A stretch of DNA of 64,000 bases. Source: Lepas anatifera. Its lineage: Eukaryota; Arthropoda; Thecostraca; Lepadidae. The stretch is taken from the NCBI GenBank assembly GCA_034440635.1, contig JAOTON010001819.1, positions 124,001 through 188,000 of the forward strand. The letters run 5' to 3'. Positions 20,884-31,570 of the stretch are shown in pieces. How positions within the stretch are numbered: the stretch's first letter is position 1; each line of letters opens with the position of its first letter. The notes beneath the pieces are model-generated. The model saw only the letters and a list, made by a program, of their open reading frames with translations, made no database searches and was not told the DNA's origin. The position numbers were made by a program, and so were the translations under genes.

Positions 20884-23189
20884 GATCTTTCTTTCTTTTC
20901 CTCCATTTTTCCCTTTCAAAACTGCCTTGTTCGTGGGCTTGGATCTTGCCCATAATAAATAATGTGGTGATTTAGACCTGAGGGGGGGGTTAGGACCAAC
21001 CTGAAATTTGAGTCTCCCATAGTGTTTTTGTAGGGTTTGTATCACTAACCTGGTGTAAACCCACCCATTACCCGCTGGATTGAGGAGAGATATCCAGCCT
21101 TGTTGTGGAGCATTGCCTTATTTTTGTTTGCCACTGTCCAATCAAGGGCTTAGGTACCTACCTATCCCGGTGATGAACTTTATTTGCCAGGTGATTCAAC
21201 CAGGTGACTATATTGATATAGGCAGTATTGGCTTAGATTATTTGATACATTTTTCACACTCTTGTGTCAAGTTTTTCTAAGAACTTTTGGTGCTGTGTGG
21301 AAAGGCACATCCATGTAGGTATGCTATCCACTTGACTGTTCAATATTTATTTTATTTTACACTTATTATTTTATGTATCAAATTCAGGTACTTTCAATTC
21401 TGGATTTAGGTTTAAGATACATTGAGTTTTGTCTATATTCAAATGCTAAATTAAGATTTTTTATATTTGTCTTATAAGATGTGCATATATGAAGGGGCTG
21501 CCCCCTTTTCTATCATGCAAGGAATAGCTTTCAAACCCGTGGTGCTGAATGCTGAGGAAATAATGTGTTCCTTCCCCATTCCTGTATATGGTAATCAGAA
21601 TACTACCCTTCCAGAACCCCTTTCACAGTTTTTCATTCACTGAATGGATATTCTAACTTTTATTTTCATTCTGCACCATATTAGGTACTGTATCAACCGA
21701 GCGGAACTGGTAGTCAACCTTAAACACACGTTGCTGGCTGAAGAGATGAAGTTGCCTTGGTTTTTTTGGAGGGGGGGTCCATTTATTTTGTTAACATAAC
21801 TTTATGATTGGTGAAGTGGAAAAGTATGTTCTAGCTAAATAATATTCACAACATTCCAGGAACTCTGCTAAGCTGCACACACACTTCTTGGAAAGACATA
21901 GGTAGTCAAGCAATCAACTGAGTAAATTAAGTTGACTGCAGTTAAAGGCGAGGCTCAATTTTTTTGCTTGTCATTTGTTAAGTTACATAGGCTTTTTCAG
22001 TTTCCCTTCAATGGTACCTGTCTTTAGTTGTAGTCCAGTCTGCAGAATGTGGGAGGTGAATTCACAAGATGTTCAGGGTAGTTAAATTCCTGCCCAAATT
22101 GAAGCTGATAGTTGCATTGCTGGAGAAGACCGGTCTTTCCACTGAGGCAGATATGTTTTATTTTCTATTCTGTCTTATATTATCAGTGCCTTGATGTTTG
22201 GCCCAGTGAGTTTTCACTGCCACAAATGTCAGTCTCTGCCCCAAGCTTCCCTCATCTACTCTCCACATGTTCAAAAGTTGCCCCAAAACTAGTAGGTCTG
22301 TCCTGAGGCTGCCCCAATAAGATCTTGTTGAAACTTACCACATTTTGCAGACCTTGTTTTACTGCTGGTGCGTTAGCCATAAGAAGGAATGGTATCACGC
22401 CCAAAAGTTAAATGAGGTTGGTATGTACTTGCTGATCTGAATGTCTGACTGCAAACTTGCTTCATTTTGCAAAAACTTATGCTTCACATAGGATTCAGGA
22501 CAACTAAAACGACCTCTTGATCTTGCTTCAAGTTTTCAATGTACCCAAGTCAGATTCATCAAGGCCTTTTAGGTCTTTTATTATTTCCTCCTTGTTTCTA
22601 TATGTGGTGAGTTAACTTACAATCAGCCAAAATTCAGAAGTAAGTTGATAAACCTGAGTCCAATTTCACTCTGAATCAAAGTCAAAACAGCACAATGGAG
22701 TGCTACGCTCTACATGAAGCTACTGAGGCAAAACATTTCTGTGGGAAATCTCTCTAAGAAAATATGGCTTGATTTGTGTTTTTTTCAAAATCATCATGTA
22801 ATTTTACTGTGATTGATTACGTTACAGAGCTACTTGAAAATGAAGAGAACACAGTCTTCCATGTGGCAGTTTTTGAAGAAAAAGAAGAGTGAGAGGTGAG
22901 TTTTGCTGTCGGGAAGAAAGAGTGTTGGAAATATCTGCCATCTGCACCATACAAAGCAGATGAACAGAGTCTTAAAAACTGCATGTAAACCATCGTTTTT
23001 TCATAATTTCAAGCCTCCAAATTAAACCCTTTTCTGTTACATAAGGTTTTTTAGCCACTTTAAGTGGGATGTTGCCCTATCTCCCCGTGTTCTAAAAGTA
23101 AATAGCTTGAATTATCCGCCTACTAAATCGGGCACAGCCCTTCGTCAAAATCATAGCATTCCTGGCCTCATGGTCTCATCATTCACAAA
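20884..23189. other. No gene seen
   Basis: About 2.3 kb of AT-rich sequence with only short random ORFs. Nothing recognised. Confidence 0.5.
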
Positions 23190-24447
23190 CTACAAAAACT
23201 TTTCATTTGCGGGATTCTGCGTTGAAATGCTTTGTCTCATATCTCTCCGATAGATGCCAGAGGGTCATAGTGAACGACAAAACGTCCGATTGGAAGCCAG
23301 TTCTCTCTGGGGTGCCTGAAGAGTCACAGGAAGCTCAGGTTCTGTTTTCTCTATTCATTAAGGACCTTCCTCAAGAAATGAAGTTTGGATGTTTGTTGTA
23401 TGCCGACCACGATTTTTTTTCTCTCAAAACACTGAGACTCTCTCTGATGAACAGCTGCTGCAGGACGATCTTGATCGTCTTCAGCACTGGTCTACCCGAT
23501 GGGGTATCTCTAAACCCATCTTAATGTAAATCCTTCACAGTGACCCTCAGGCGCGCTTCCGCTCAGGCAACCTATCGCATTGGCTATGTGCCACTGCAAG
23601 CAGTAATTCGTGACCTGGGTGTTATCCTGGATACTAAATTGACTTTTGCTCCACACATTTCTAAAATCTTAGTCAGGCTAACAGAGCACTTGGTCTTCTC
23701 ATCCGTTCTTTTCACACAGCGTCCAGGAGAGCTTAATTTGACAAAAAGTATCTGCTAGTAGCGTACTTTGCCAATGTGAGATCCGTTCTTGAGTACGGCT
23801 GTGTTGTCCAGGTGGGAGCAGCGAAATCCCACGACGAGCAAGTGGACAGAGTGTAGCATAAATTCCTCCTTTTGTTGAACAATCACACAGCCCAACAGTG
23901 TGATTCCTCGTCTTATCGGTCCCTCTTAAATAATGGCGGCATCCCCTCTCTTGCTGCACGAAGGCTGCAATACGATTTACTTTTCTCAAAAATATATTTC
24001 CGGGAAAGGTGAAATCGATCCAACTCCTTGGCTGTTTCTCTATTCACGTTCCGGCCAGGTTAACTCGTTCCTTGCAACTCTTCACTGAGCGCCGTGTCCG
24101 TGTGGGTTCCGTCAGTGGGGTGCTTCTCTACAGAATATCGAAAAGGATGGATGAGTTTTAGCTGTTTCCAGGGCCAATTTATTTTATGATGATTTTAACA
24201 CGTCCAGAACCCAGGTGATCAAATACGTCAACGCTTTTTAGTAGCTGCGACTTGTAGCTTTAATCATTGTTAAGATTCGTATATTTAAAATTTTATGTTT
24301 ACCGCAGTTACCTATGATTTGTATGTATTGGCTTTCCAGTTTTACTGAAAATAGGTTTTTCCATGTTTGGACTTTGTCTGTAAGTGCATTTTGTATGTCG
24401 GCGATATAACTGAATACGTAAATATATGAATGAATAAATAAATAAGC
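23190..24447 (+). pseudogene. LINE reverse transcriptase remnant (5'-truncated)
   Basis: The translation shows the non-LTR reverse-transcriptase core in broken frames: SALKCFVSYLSDRCQRV, SDWKPVLSGVP, then LFSLFIKDLPQEM and CLLYADH, where the catalytic YADD box has become YADH. After frameshifts come VRDLGVILDTKLTF-like sequence, YFANVRSVLEYG, RSLLNNGGIPSLAARRL and a degenerate tail. The element ends in (AATA)n at about 24427-24447, as LINE 3' ends often do. The order fits the Jockey/CR1 side of the tree but the clade is not certain. Frameshifts and the altered active site make it dead. Confidence 0.88.
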
Positions 24448-24592
24448 TCTGAAATCTGAGGTCGTGTAGAAGGCCTTCCACACGAACTCAACTTCAACCT
24501 ATGGACATGCTCCTCGACTCAGCACTGAGAAACCTTCCAACATTTGTTTTAGCTAGGATTAATTTTTCGGGCCGACAGGTAAATATAGGCGT

Positions 24593-24836
24593 GACCACTC
24601 GTTCTCGAGTCCGCCCATCCTGTCATCTCCTCCAAGGCGGCGCTGACTGCAGGCAGCTGCTCCACAAACCGCTCGATGGCAGTGTGGCGCTCGACAAATC
24701 GAGTAGGGCACATTTTCAGCAGCTTCTTTATGGGGATATTGAGTTGCGCTTGTGCCCGCGACAGAGCGTCACAGCGCTTGGCACTCTCTGTGACGAAGGT
24801 CACTGTGCTCTTGACCATGCCCAGTGTGCTGCGGAC
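24593..24836 (-). pseudogene. hAT transposase fragment, inverted copy
   Basis: About 80 codons nearly identical to the middle of the 26.4-28.8 kb transposase (shared VTFVTESAKRCDALSRAQAQ and PTRFVERHTAIERFVEQLPA). It is in the opposite orientation and 3 kb away. It begins and ends abruptly with unrelated sequence on both sides. It is too short to be functional alone. Confidence 0.93.
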
Positions 24837-24879
24837 TCCCGGACTATTACTAGTATATCCATCCAATTAGGATCTATCG

Positions 24880-25132
24880 ATGTGTTTATATCCATGCTTT
24901 TCCGCTTCCAGTCCGGCTCCTACCCCTCCTGCTACTTTGGATCCGGATGATCCTTCCGGTGATGCCACACCGGTTCCTCCTGATGCCCCTCCGGTTCCTG
25001 CCTCTGTGGATACTCCTGCCGGGCTATCACCGGATCTTACCGCCAGGGATCATGTTTCAGGCACGCCACTGCACACCATACGTGAGTTTTTGCCAAGACT
25101 TACCATGCGGCACGTGCTGGTCGAGGGTTGCA

Positions 25133-25137
<5 letters not shown>
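24880..25137 (+). other. Proline/aspartate-rich open stretch
   Basis: An open frame encodes a P/D/A-rich segment (PPATLDPDDPSGDATPVPP, ARDHVSGTPLHTIREFLPRL). It lies between the hAT fragment and a microsatellite. It may be the tail of a decayed element; no family was recognised. Confidence 0.3.
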
Positions 25138-25203
<66 letters not shown>

Positions 25204-25315
25204 CAGAGACAGAGACAGAGACAGAGACAGAGACAGAGACAGAGACAGAGACAGAGACAGAGAGACAGAGACAGAGACAGAGACAGAGACAGAGACAGAG
25301 ACAGAGACAGAGGGA
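25138..25315. repeat. (GA)n then (GAGACA)n microsatellite
   Basis: A GA run from 25138 to about 25184 is followed by GAGACA hexamers with one phase slip near 25260. Confidence 0.98.
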
Positions 25316-25617
25316 GGGGGAGACGCCATCTTATAGGCACTCTTTCGTTCGAATTTTTTCGGGGATATCGTCTCCTTTTCACCTTTTCCACGTTCTCAGA
25401 GTTCTGAAGAGAGGTATTACACATTCTGAATTCTCTGATGGTATAGTTGATGTTGTAAGTTGCACAAGTATTTCATTCAATTTTTAAATATATTTTGTCT
25501 AAGGTATTGTAAGTATGGCTGTTACAGTCGAAGCCTCACTGGAAGTCACCAAGCTTGTTACGGAGACTCCGACACCACCATCCGAATGAGAAATTTCCGC
25601 AATTACGGGTCATATTT
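25316..25617. other. No gene seen
   Basis: Nothing recognised. Confidence 0.5.
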
Positions 25618-25728
25618 AGAAGCCAACGTTTAACGTCCCACAAAGAACAGGGTCGGCGGCCCCGCTTGTCACTCTCTCACCAGTCGGTTTCCAGCCGACC
25701 CACGTCAGGAAAACATTGAGCGCCGAAT
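25618..25728 (-). mobile_element. SINE family 1, 3' part
   Basis: The complement of this stretch matches the 3' half of the SINE at 50076-50295: a TGGGACGTTAAACGTTGGCT tail and the CCGACTGGTGAGAG segment. The tRNA-like head is missing. Confidence 0.75.
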
Positions 25729-25959
25729 TATTTTAGGGGATTTCACTAAGCTTATTTGACATTTAAGCATTTACTATGTGACCTACACCTGATTTATTTT
25801 TTACTCATACTATTTTGCTGAAAAGAATGCACTGAACACATATTCAGGCGCCATATCACTTTTATGTCAGTGCGCCCCTCAGCCCCAACAATGATAATGA
25901 CGTGACAATTTTTAGGTGGTTTCGGGAGGCAATTAGAGTTATTAAAAATAATAATTTTT

Positions 25960-26120
25960 GTGGGTTTACACCAACTGCCAGTGTTGTATGGAGTCGCCAA
26001 ATTGAAGGATCCGATCGACTTACTCAGATGCCCTGCCGGGACTTGAACTCGGGACCTGTGGATTTGGAGGATGCCACCAGGAGACAGATATATTATCCAC
26101 TGAGTCCCCTAACTACGTCT
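25960..26120 (-). mobile_element. tRNA-derived SINE, second family (probable)
   Basis: On minus, GACTCAGTGGATAA resembles a Pol III box A and GAGTTCAAGTCCCGGC a box B, spaced about as in a tRNA. The body does not fold as a normal tRNA by eye. Confidence 0.5.
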
Positions 26121-26406
26121 CTGACCTCAGCAAGTCATATGGCGCCGTCACAGTTATGAAACCTGTTTCTCCCACGTTGATTTCTACGTGTAATAAACTT
26201 TCTTATACCGGCTTTTGTTAAATGTTGACAGACAAGCTGGAAGAAAATCGTCATTATTTACTCTACATTTTATCCTTTGATCCTCAACCGCAGGAAGCTT
26301 CCAATGTCCTTTCATCTCCTGAAACACATTTATCCTGTTCTGCTTTTGTGATGGATTTTCCCAACACTCCAAGCTGGACAAAACAAGCTCTTATGAACAC
26401 CGATCG

Positions 26407-28812
26407 TTGACAAATGCGCCTTCAGGTGCTGTAGGTTCTCCGCAAGAGGACTTGAGCTCTCCAACGACGGCGACCTCCGATCTTGGACGCTGCTCTCCGG
26501 GACGCAAGGAGGACGCTGATGCCTACGACATCGGGAGACTGGTGGCGTCGCGTGACTCCCTCTCCGACCATCAGCGCCTAGAGGGATTGCGACGGAGGTG
26601 GGTGCCGTCTCGGAGCGCAACACCGTTATGCCAGCACCCTATAGCGGGCATCATGCGCCAACGTACGTGTGGAGAGGCGGTACTGAAGCAGTACGGGTGG
26701 CTGGCCATATCCCAGTATGGTGACGAGACGGGAGCGTGGTGCGCTACGTGCCTTCTGTTCGGAGTGTCACAGAAGGGTGGTGGCCGTGGTTCTGGTGGAC
26801 AGTTAATGGGGAAGCTGGTAACCTGCCCTCTTAAGTGCTTTAAAAACTTAACGGGTGCCAAGGGGGTTTTGAGCCTTCACGATTCGTCGGCCTTTCACAA
26901 GGGCAATCAAGTCCGAGCCGATGAGTTCCTCGCCAGAGCCGACCAGGGCGAAAAGCAGATCGGGGCACAGCTGGAGTCAGCTTCCAAACGAGTTGAAGAC
27001 AGAACAGAGTCGGCACTCAGCACCATCGTGGAGACCCTCCACTTGGCTGCCACTCAAAACATCGCCCTGCGTGGTCACCGTGACGACGCCAGGATAGATC
27101 CAGCGTCGTCAGAGGAACAAAATGACGGGAACTTCCGGGCCCTCCTACGCTACCGCGCCCGCGGCGGTGACGTGCAGCTGACGGACCACTTACGTTACGC
27201 TCCTGGAAACGCTATGTACATCTCCAAAACGGTCCAGAACGAACTCCTCTCCATAAGCAGCAGTACGGCCGTGGAGAAGATCGTTGGGCGCTGCAGACTC
27301 TCACCGCTTTGGAGCCTTAGTGCAGATGAAACCACGGACCGGGCTCATCGTGAACAGCTTGCTGTTAACGTTCGTTACGTCGGCAAGGGTGAAGACGGAT
27401 GCTTGCTGGTACGTGAGGAGCCGGTGGCATTGGTTGACGTTCTGGAGGAAATGGAAGTTTCAGGAAAGAAGATGACAGGAGCCAACATCGGCAGTGTCCT
27501 CAAAACGGTAAAGTCGCGGAACCTGGACCTGTCGACACTGGTGGGGCAGACCTACGATGGTGCCGCCTGCATGGCAAGTGAGAAGGTGGGCGTGGTGGCG
27601 GAAGTTCAGAAACAGGCCCCACTAGCCGACTACTACCACTGTGCTGCCCACGGGGTAAACCTCTCCACCTCTAAGGTTACCAAAGTGGCGCCCATCCGCA
27701 ACACACTGGGTAAAGTGGAGAGCACAGTGACCTTCGTCACAGAGAGTGCCAAGCGCTGTGACGCTCTGTCGCGGGCACAAGCGCAACTCAATATCCCCAT
27801 AAAGAAGCTGCTGAAAATGTGCCCTACTCGATTTGTCGAGCGCCACACTGCCATCGAGCGGTTTGTGGAGCAGCTGCCTGCAGTCAGCGCCGCCTTGGAG
27901 GAGATGACAGGATGGGCGGACTCGAGAACGAGTGGTCAGGCTTCCATTCACCTGGCCGGCCTGCAACGATCAGAAGTGTACGTGAGCCTTCAACTCCTGC
28001 TCAAAATGTCATCAGTCATGCTGCCGCTCTGCAGAGGCCTGCAACAGTGTGACGCCGATCTCATCGCGGCTCTGCAGCTGGTCGACACTACCATCGACCA
28101 GCTAATGAGCGCCCGAGCCAGTGACTTCGAGGACATTTTGAGCGCAGCTGAAGCCATGAAGGAGGCGAATACAGAGACGGGCCTAACGAAGCCGCACCTT
28201 GTGTGCGGCCGCAGCGTCCACCGCGCCGCTGCCGCGCCCGGTGTCGGTGACGGCAGCAGCATCTCAGTGCACGCATACTACCGCATTAACGTGCTCAACC
28301 CTGCCGTCGATGCTATCGTCGCTGACCTGCGCGATCGCTTTGCCGACCACCAGCGGAAGACTCTGGCTCTCACCAGGCTGGTGGCAAGCCAGGTGGTTGG
28401 AGCCTCGTGGGCCGAGGTGGCGCCGGCATGGTGCAGATTTAGCACCCTGACAAAGGTGTCCGACTTCCATGCGCAAGCGGAGTTCGAGGTGTGGCGTGGC
28501 CTCTGGACCAGAAAACCGCAAGAGGAGAGGCCGAAAACAGCTATCGGTAGCCTCCTTCAGAAGTGCTCCACGGAATACTTCCCTTCAGTGGCCCTGCTTC
28601 TGCAGGTGCTGGCCACGCTGCCGGTGTCAACTGCGGAGGCAGAGAGAACCTTCTCGAAGTTGAACATCACCTTGACGGCCATCCGCTCGACGATGGCCGA
28701 AGACAGGCTGCAAGCCTTGGTACTCATGCAAGCCAACCGGGCTGACCTGCCCTCACCGGTGGACGTGGTGCGTCGTTTTAAGAGCGGGGGCAGCCGGCGC
28801 TTCTGCAAATAG
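26407..28812 (+). CDS. hAT-superfamily transposase, ZMYM/DUF4371 type
   Basis: An 801-codon open frame. A hAT transposase cuts and pastes its element; some ZMYM1-like and P52rIPK-like relatives are domesticated. Seen: a TTF-type zinc-finger region (CATC at about 112-115, then CPLKCF and a DSSAFHKG histidine block), a DUF4371 core (YISKTVQNELL, WSLSADETTDRAHREQL, about 240-330), a GQTYDGAACM and YHCAAHGVNL block (about 375-410), and a C-terminal hAT dimerisation region (LLQVLATLPVSTAEAERTFS, then LNITLTAIRSTM). The frame is open from about 26323 without an ATG; 26407 is a TTG, and the first in-frame ATG is 26653. The true start may therefore lie in an upstream exon or the element is 5'-eroded. 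No terminal inverted repeats were identified. Intactness over 800 codons suggests recent activity or domestication. Confidence 0.93.
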   Translation: MTNAPSGAVGSPQEDLSSPTTATSDLGRCSPGRKEDADAYDIGRLVASRDSLSDHQRLEGLRRRWVPSRSATPLCQHPIAGIMRQRTCGEAVLKQYGWLAISQYGDETGAWCATCLLFGVSQKGGGRGSGGQLMGKLVTCPLKCFKNLTGAKGVLSLHDSSAFHKGNQVRADEFLARADQGEKQIGAQLESASKRVEDRTESALSTIVETLHLAATQNIALRGHRDDARIDPASSEEQNDGNFRALLRYRARGGDVQLTDHLRYAPGNAMYISKTVQNELLSISSSTAVEKIVGRCRLSPLWSLSADETTDRAHREQLAVNVRYVGKGEDGCLLVREEPVALVDVLEEMEVSGKKMTGANIGSVLKTVKSRNLDLSTLVGQTYDGAACMASEKVGVVAEVQKQAPLADYYHCAAHGVNLSTSKVTKVAPIRNTLGKVESTVTFVTESAKRCDALSRAQAQLNIPIKKLLKMCPTRFVERHTAIERFVEQLPAVSAALEEMTGWADSRTSGQASIHLAGLQRSEVYVSLQLLLKMSSVMLPLCRGLQQCDADLIAALQLVDTTIDQLMSARASDFEDILSAAEAMKEANTETGLTKPHLVCGRSVHRAAAAPGVGDGSSISVHAYYRINVLNPAVDAIVADLRDRFADHQRKTLALTRLVASQVVGASWAEVAPAWCRFSTLTKVSDFHAQAEFEVWRGLWTRKPQEERPKTAIGSLLQKCSTEYFPSVALLLQVLATLPVSTAEAERTFSKLNITLTAIRSTMAEDRLQALVLMQANRADLPSPVDVVRRFKSGGSRRFCK

Positions 28813-29305
28813 TCCCGAGGTAGTGTGGAATAGCTCGTGAGCTGTTGATATCCGTGGTTTTTGGATACGTAATATCCAGGAGCTTGGCAGTCTGTGATTT
28901 TCCCTGCCCTTCGCTTTTTTCTGTCAGATGAAGGTGTGTGATTTTTTGCTAGCACGGCGTTTTCAAGTGTTTTTGATGCTTGCATTGACGAGAGTATTGT
29001 AACGTGCTCTGGCATAGATATTTTTGGACTGATCTTGAGCAGCTTAGAGATAGTATTGTTTCCAATCGATACGTGGCAAAGCATATTATTGTTAGGTTAT
29101 GCTTTAGACTCAAAATTGTTCACAAGGTTAGCTGATTATTGCGGGCTCTATAATTCCACCTACATATCTGCATTTCATTGAAGTCCCGAATTCCAATTAT
29201 CAAGGTCCTGAATCTCCGTTTTTCGCTGTAAGATTTTCGTACATTGACACAGTTTGGGTGAGTTTGACGATGGTAACGCTGCAGATTACAGTACATACAT
29301 GTATA
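28813..29305. other. 3' flank of the hAT gene
   Basis: AT-rich sequence. No second inverted terminal repeat was recognised. Confidence 0.5.
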
Positions 29306-31570
29306 TTAGGGTGTCCCTAAAAAAACAAAAACAATCGCAAAAACTTCTTATTTGGAGGAATGATGTATCCATATGTAAATATCATAAATGCACAGTTTCA
29401 GATTTTAATTTTCATATTTGGCGATTCGCCACACTTTTTCCTGAATGTGATTTTTACAAACTTAGCACATATCCTGGCCTGCCTAACTTGAATAAATGAG
29501 TGCTGCAAATATACTTCATACTCACTAGGTGTACAGGTTTCTTGAGTAGGATGCCCCTAAATAAACACAAAACGATCCGCGGGCGTATCCAAGGGGCGGC
29601 CAAAGGAACCGTGGCCCCCACTAAGGCAAGGTGTCACTCGAGGGTGGGTATACTTCACCAGGAGGCGGGGTATGCACACAACACGAGTTAAATCTAGCAC
29701 AGCTCTAGACTGGCCTTGGTGGTGTTCTTCACTCTACCCCTGAACTCCTCTACCACCTGAAGGAGTGCCTGGCGCTGATCCTCGAACTCCACCCTCTTGA
29801 TGAAGTCGGTGGCGAGGTGAACTCCACGCTCCGCCAGGTCGTTGACGATTGTGAGGTTCCTGGTGAACACTTGCAGCTTCCTATAGTCGGGAGAGCTCTC
29901 ACAGGTGGAGACAGAGTCAAGCAGCTAGTCCTGGGAGCCTTTGAGCTGCAGCAAGTCGAACACCAGCCAAGACTGAGCTCCGACCAGGGTTGACATGTTG
30001 CCTCTTGCCTCGGTCGCACCGCTGGGAAGTAGAGGTCGCACCGTTGGAAGGAGAGGTAGAGGGGTTCAGGTTCAAGCTTTCGGGTCCAGATCATCACGCT
30101 CGCTGGATGAGTAAATGTCCCTACATCCTCAAGATCAAGCTGCTTAGTAAGAGCTTCAAGATGTCAGAGGAGCAACTCCAGGTCAAGTCCATAGCGGAGT
30201 TCAGTCTGCTCTTCTATGCAAAGTACTGGTTCACAACCCCCCTTGCTGGCTCCGCAGCTAGACAGGATCTGGACTTCATGAGCTCTGTCCTGGAGTACAG
30301 GAAGGTGAACTCCGAGCTGGCTTTTGAAGTACTGAGCTCTGCCTTGCGCCACCTATGGTACCTGACCCCGCAGCTCATCACCCTAGCTCTAACTGCCACT
30401 GAGCTGGAGGAGAGAAGTAGGGAGGATATGGCTAGGGAGCTGCACAGCAGCGAGAGGGTGAGAATGAAGACAGGCAAGCCAACCTTTCCTGTACTTCCCA
30501 GCGGTGCGACCGAGGCAAGAGGCAACATGTCAACCTTGGCCGGAGCTCAGTCTTGGCTGGTGTTCGACTTGCTGCAGCTCAAAGGCTCCCAGGACTAGCT
30601 GCTTGACTCTGTCTCCACCTGTGAGAGCTCTCCCGACTAAAGGAAGCTGCAAGTGTTCACCAGGAACCTCACAATCGTCAACGACCTGGCGGAGCGTGGA
30701 GTTCACCTCGCCACCGACTTCATCAAGAGGATGGAGTCCGAGGATCAGCTCCAGGCGCTCTTTCAGGTGGTAGAGGAGTTCAGGAATAGAGTGAAGAACA
30801 CCACCAAGGCCAGTCTAGAGCTGTGCTAGATTTAACTCGTGTTGTGTGCATACCCCGCCTCCTGGTGAAGTATACCCACCCTTGAGTGACACCCCTAGTC
30901 ATACCCCCAGTAATGTATGCTCTCAAACTGATGTACACCCCCTAGTGATGTATGCCCCCGCCCCTCCTAGCAATGCAGATGAATTGAAACGCAAGATGTT
31001 ACGGCAAATCGCGAAACCAGGAAATTGAACAGTGAAACTCTGGATTTAAATCATTCATGTATATGAATACATGATCCCTCCAAATAAGACGTATGTGTGA
31101 TGGTTTCATTGACGGATCCAGGACCAACATTTGCGGGGGGGCAAAGAGCAGCGTGGGGGGGCAAATCGAGGAAAAATCATGGAAACAGTATTTTAAAATA
31201 AAAACAGCCACAATTTGGTCATTTTGGGAGGGGAAAAACATACTATTTTTTGCCTTAATGGGGCCATGGCACCTTTGACCGCCCCTTGGATACGCCCGTG
31301 GATCGTTTTGTGTTTATTTAGGGGCATCCTACTCAAGAAACCTGTACACCTAGAGAGTATGAAGTATATTTGCAGCACTCATTTATTCAAGTTAGGCAGG
31401 CCAGGATATGTGCTAAGTTTGTAAAAACACATTCAGGAAAAAGTGCGGCGAATAGCCAAATATGAAAATTAAAATCTGAAACTGTGCATTTATGATATTT
31501 ACATATGGATACATCATTCCTCCAAATAAGAAGTTTTTGCGATTGTTTTTGTTTTTTTGGGACACCCTAA
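29306..31570. mobile_element. Inverted-repeat element carrying an orphan gene
   Basis: The left arm (29306 to about 30030) is repeated inverted at about 30493-31570. The outer ends are TTAGGGTGTCCC and its complement. The inner ends read CCGCTGGGAAGT and its complement. The right arm has about 370 extra bp (30890-31255), including a MITE-like GGATCCAGGACCAAC block. About 460 bp of unique sequence lies between the arms. Target duplication is uncertain (TA is possible). Confidence 0.85.
30040..30828 (+). pseudogene. Orphan element gene, decayed
   Basis: A frame open from about 29990 reads AEFSLLFYAKYWFTTPLAGS, SALRHLWYLTPQLITLAL, GAQSWLVFDLLQL, then a TAG at 30596 and a TAA near 30638. It continues in the same frame with VFTRNLTIVNDLAERGVHLA and ALFQVVEEFRNRVKNTTKAS. 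The family is an uncharacterised one that I recall as common in invertebrate genomes; I cannot name it. The TAG stands where a tryptophan would be plausible. The inverted left-arm copy shares that TAG but has TAT at the second site. Function unknown, probably element-encoded. Confidence 0.6.

Noticed and set aside
24880..25424. ORFs of 120-175 residues with RE/RD/LS runs
   Set aside because: Translation of the GA and GAGACA microsatellite.
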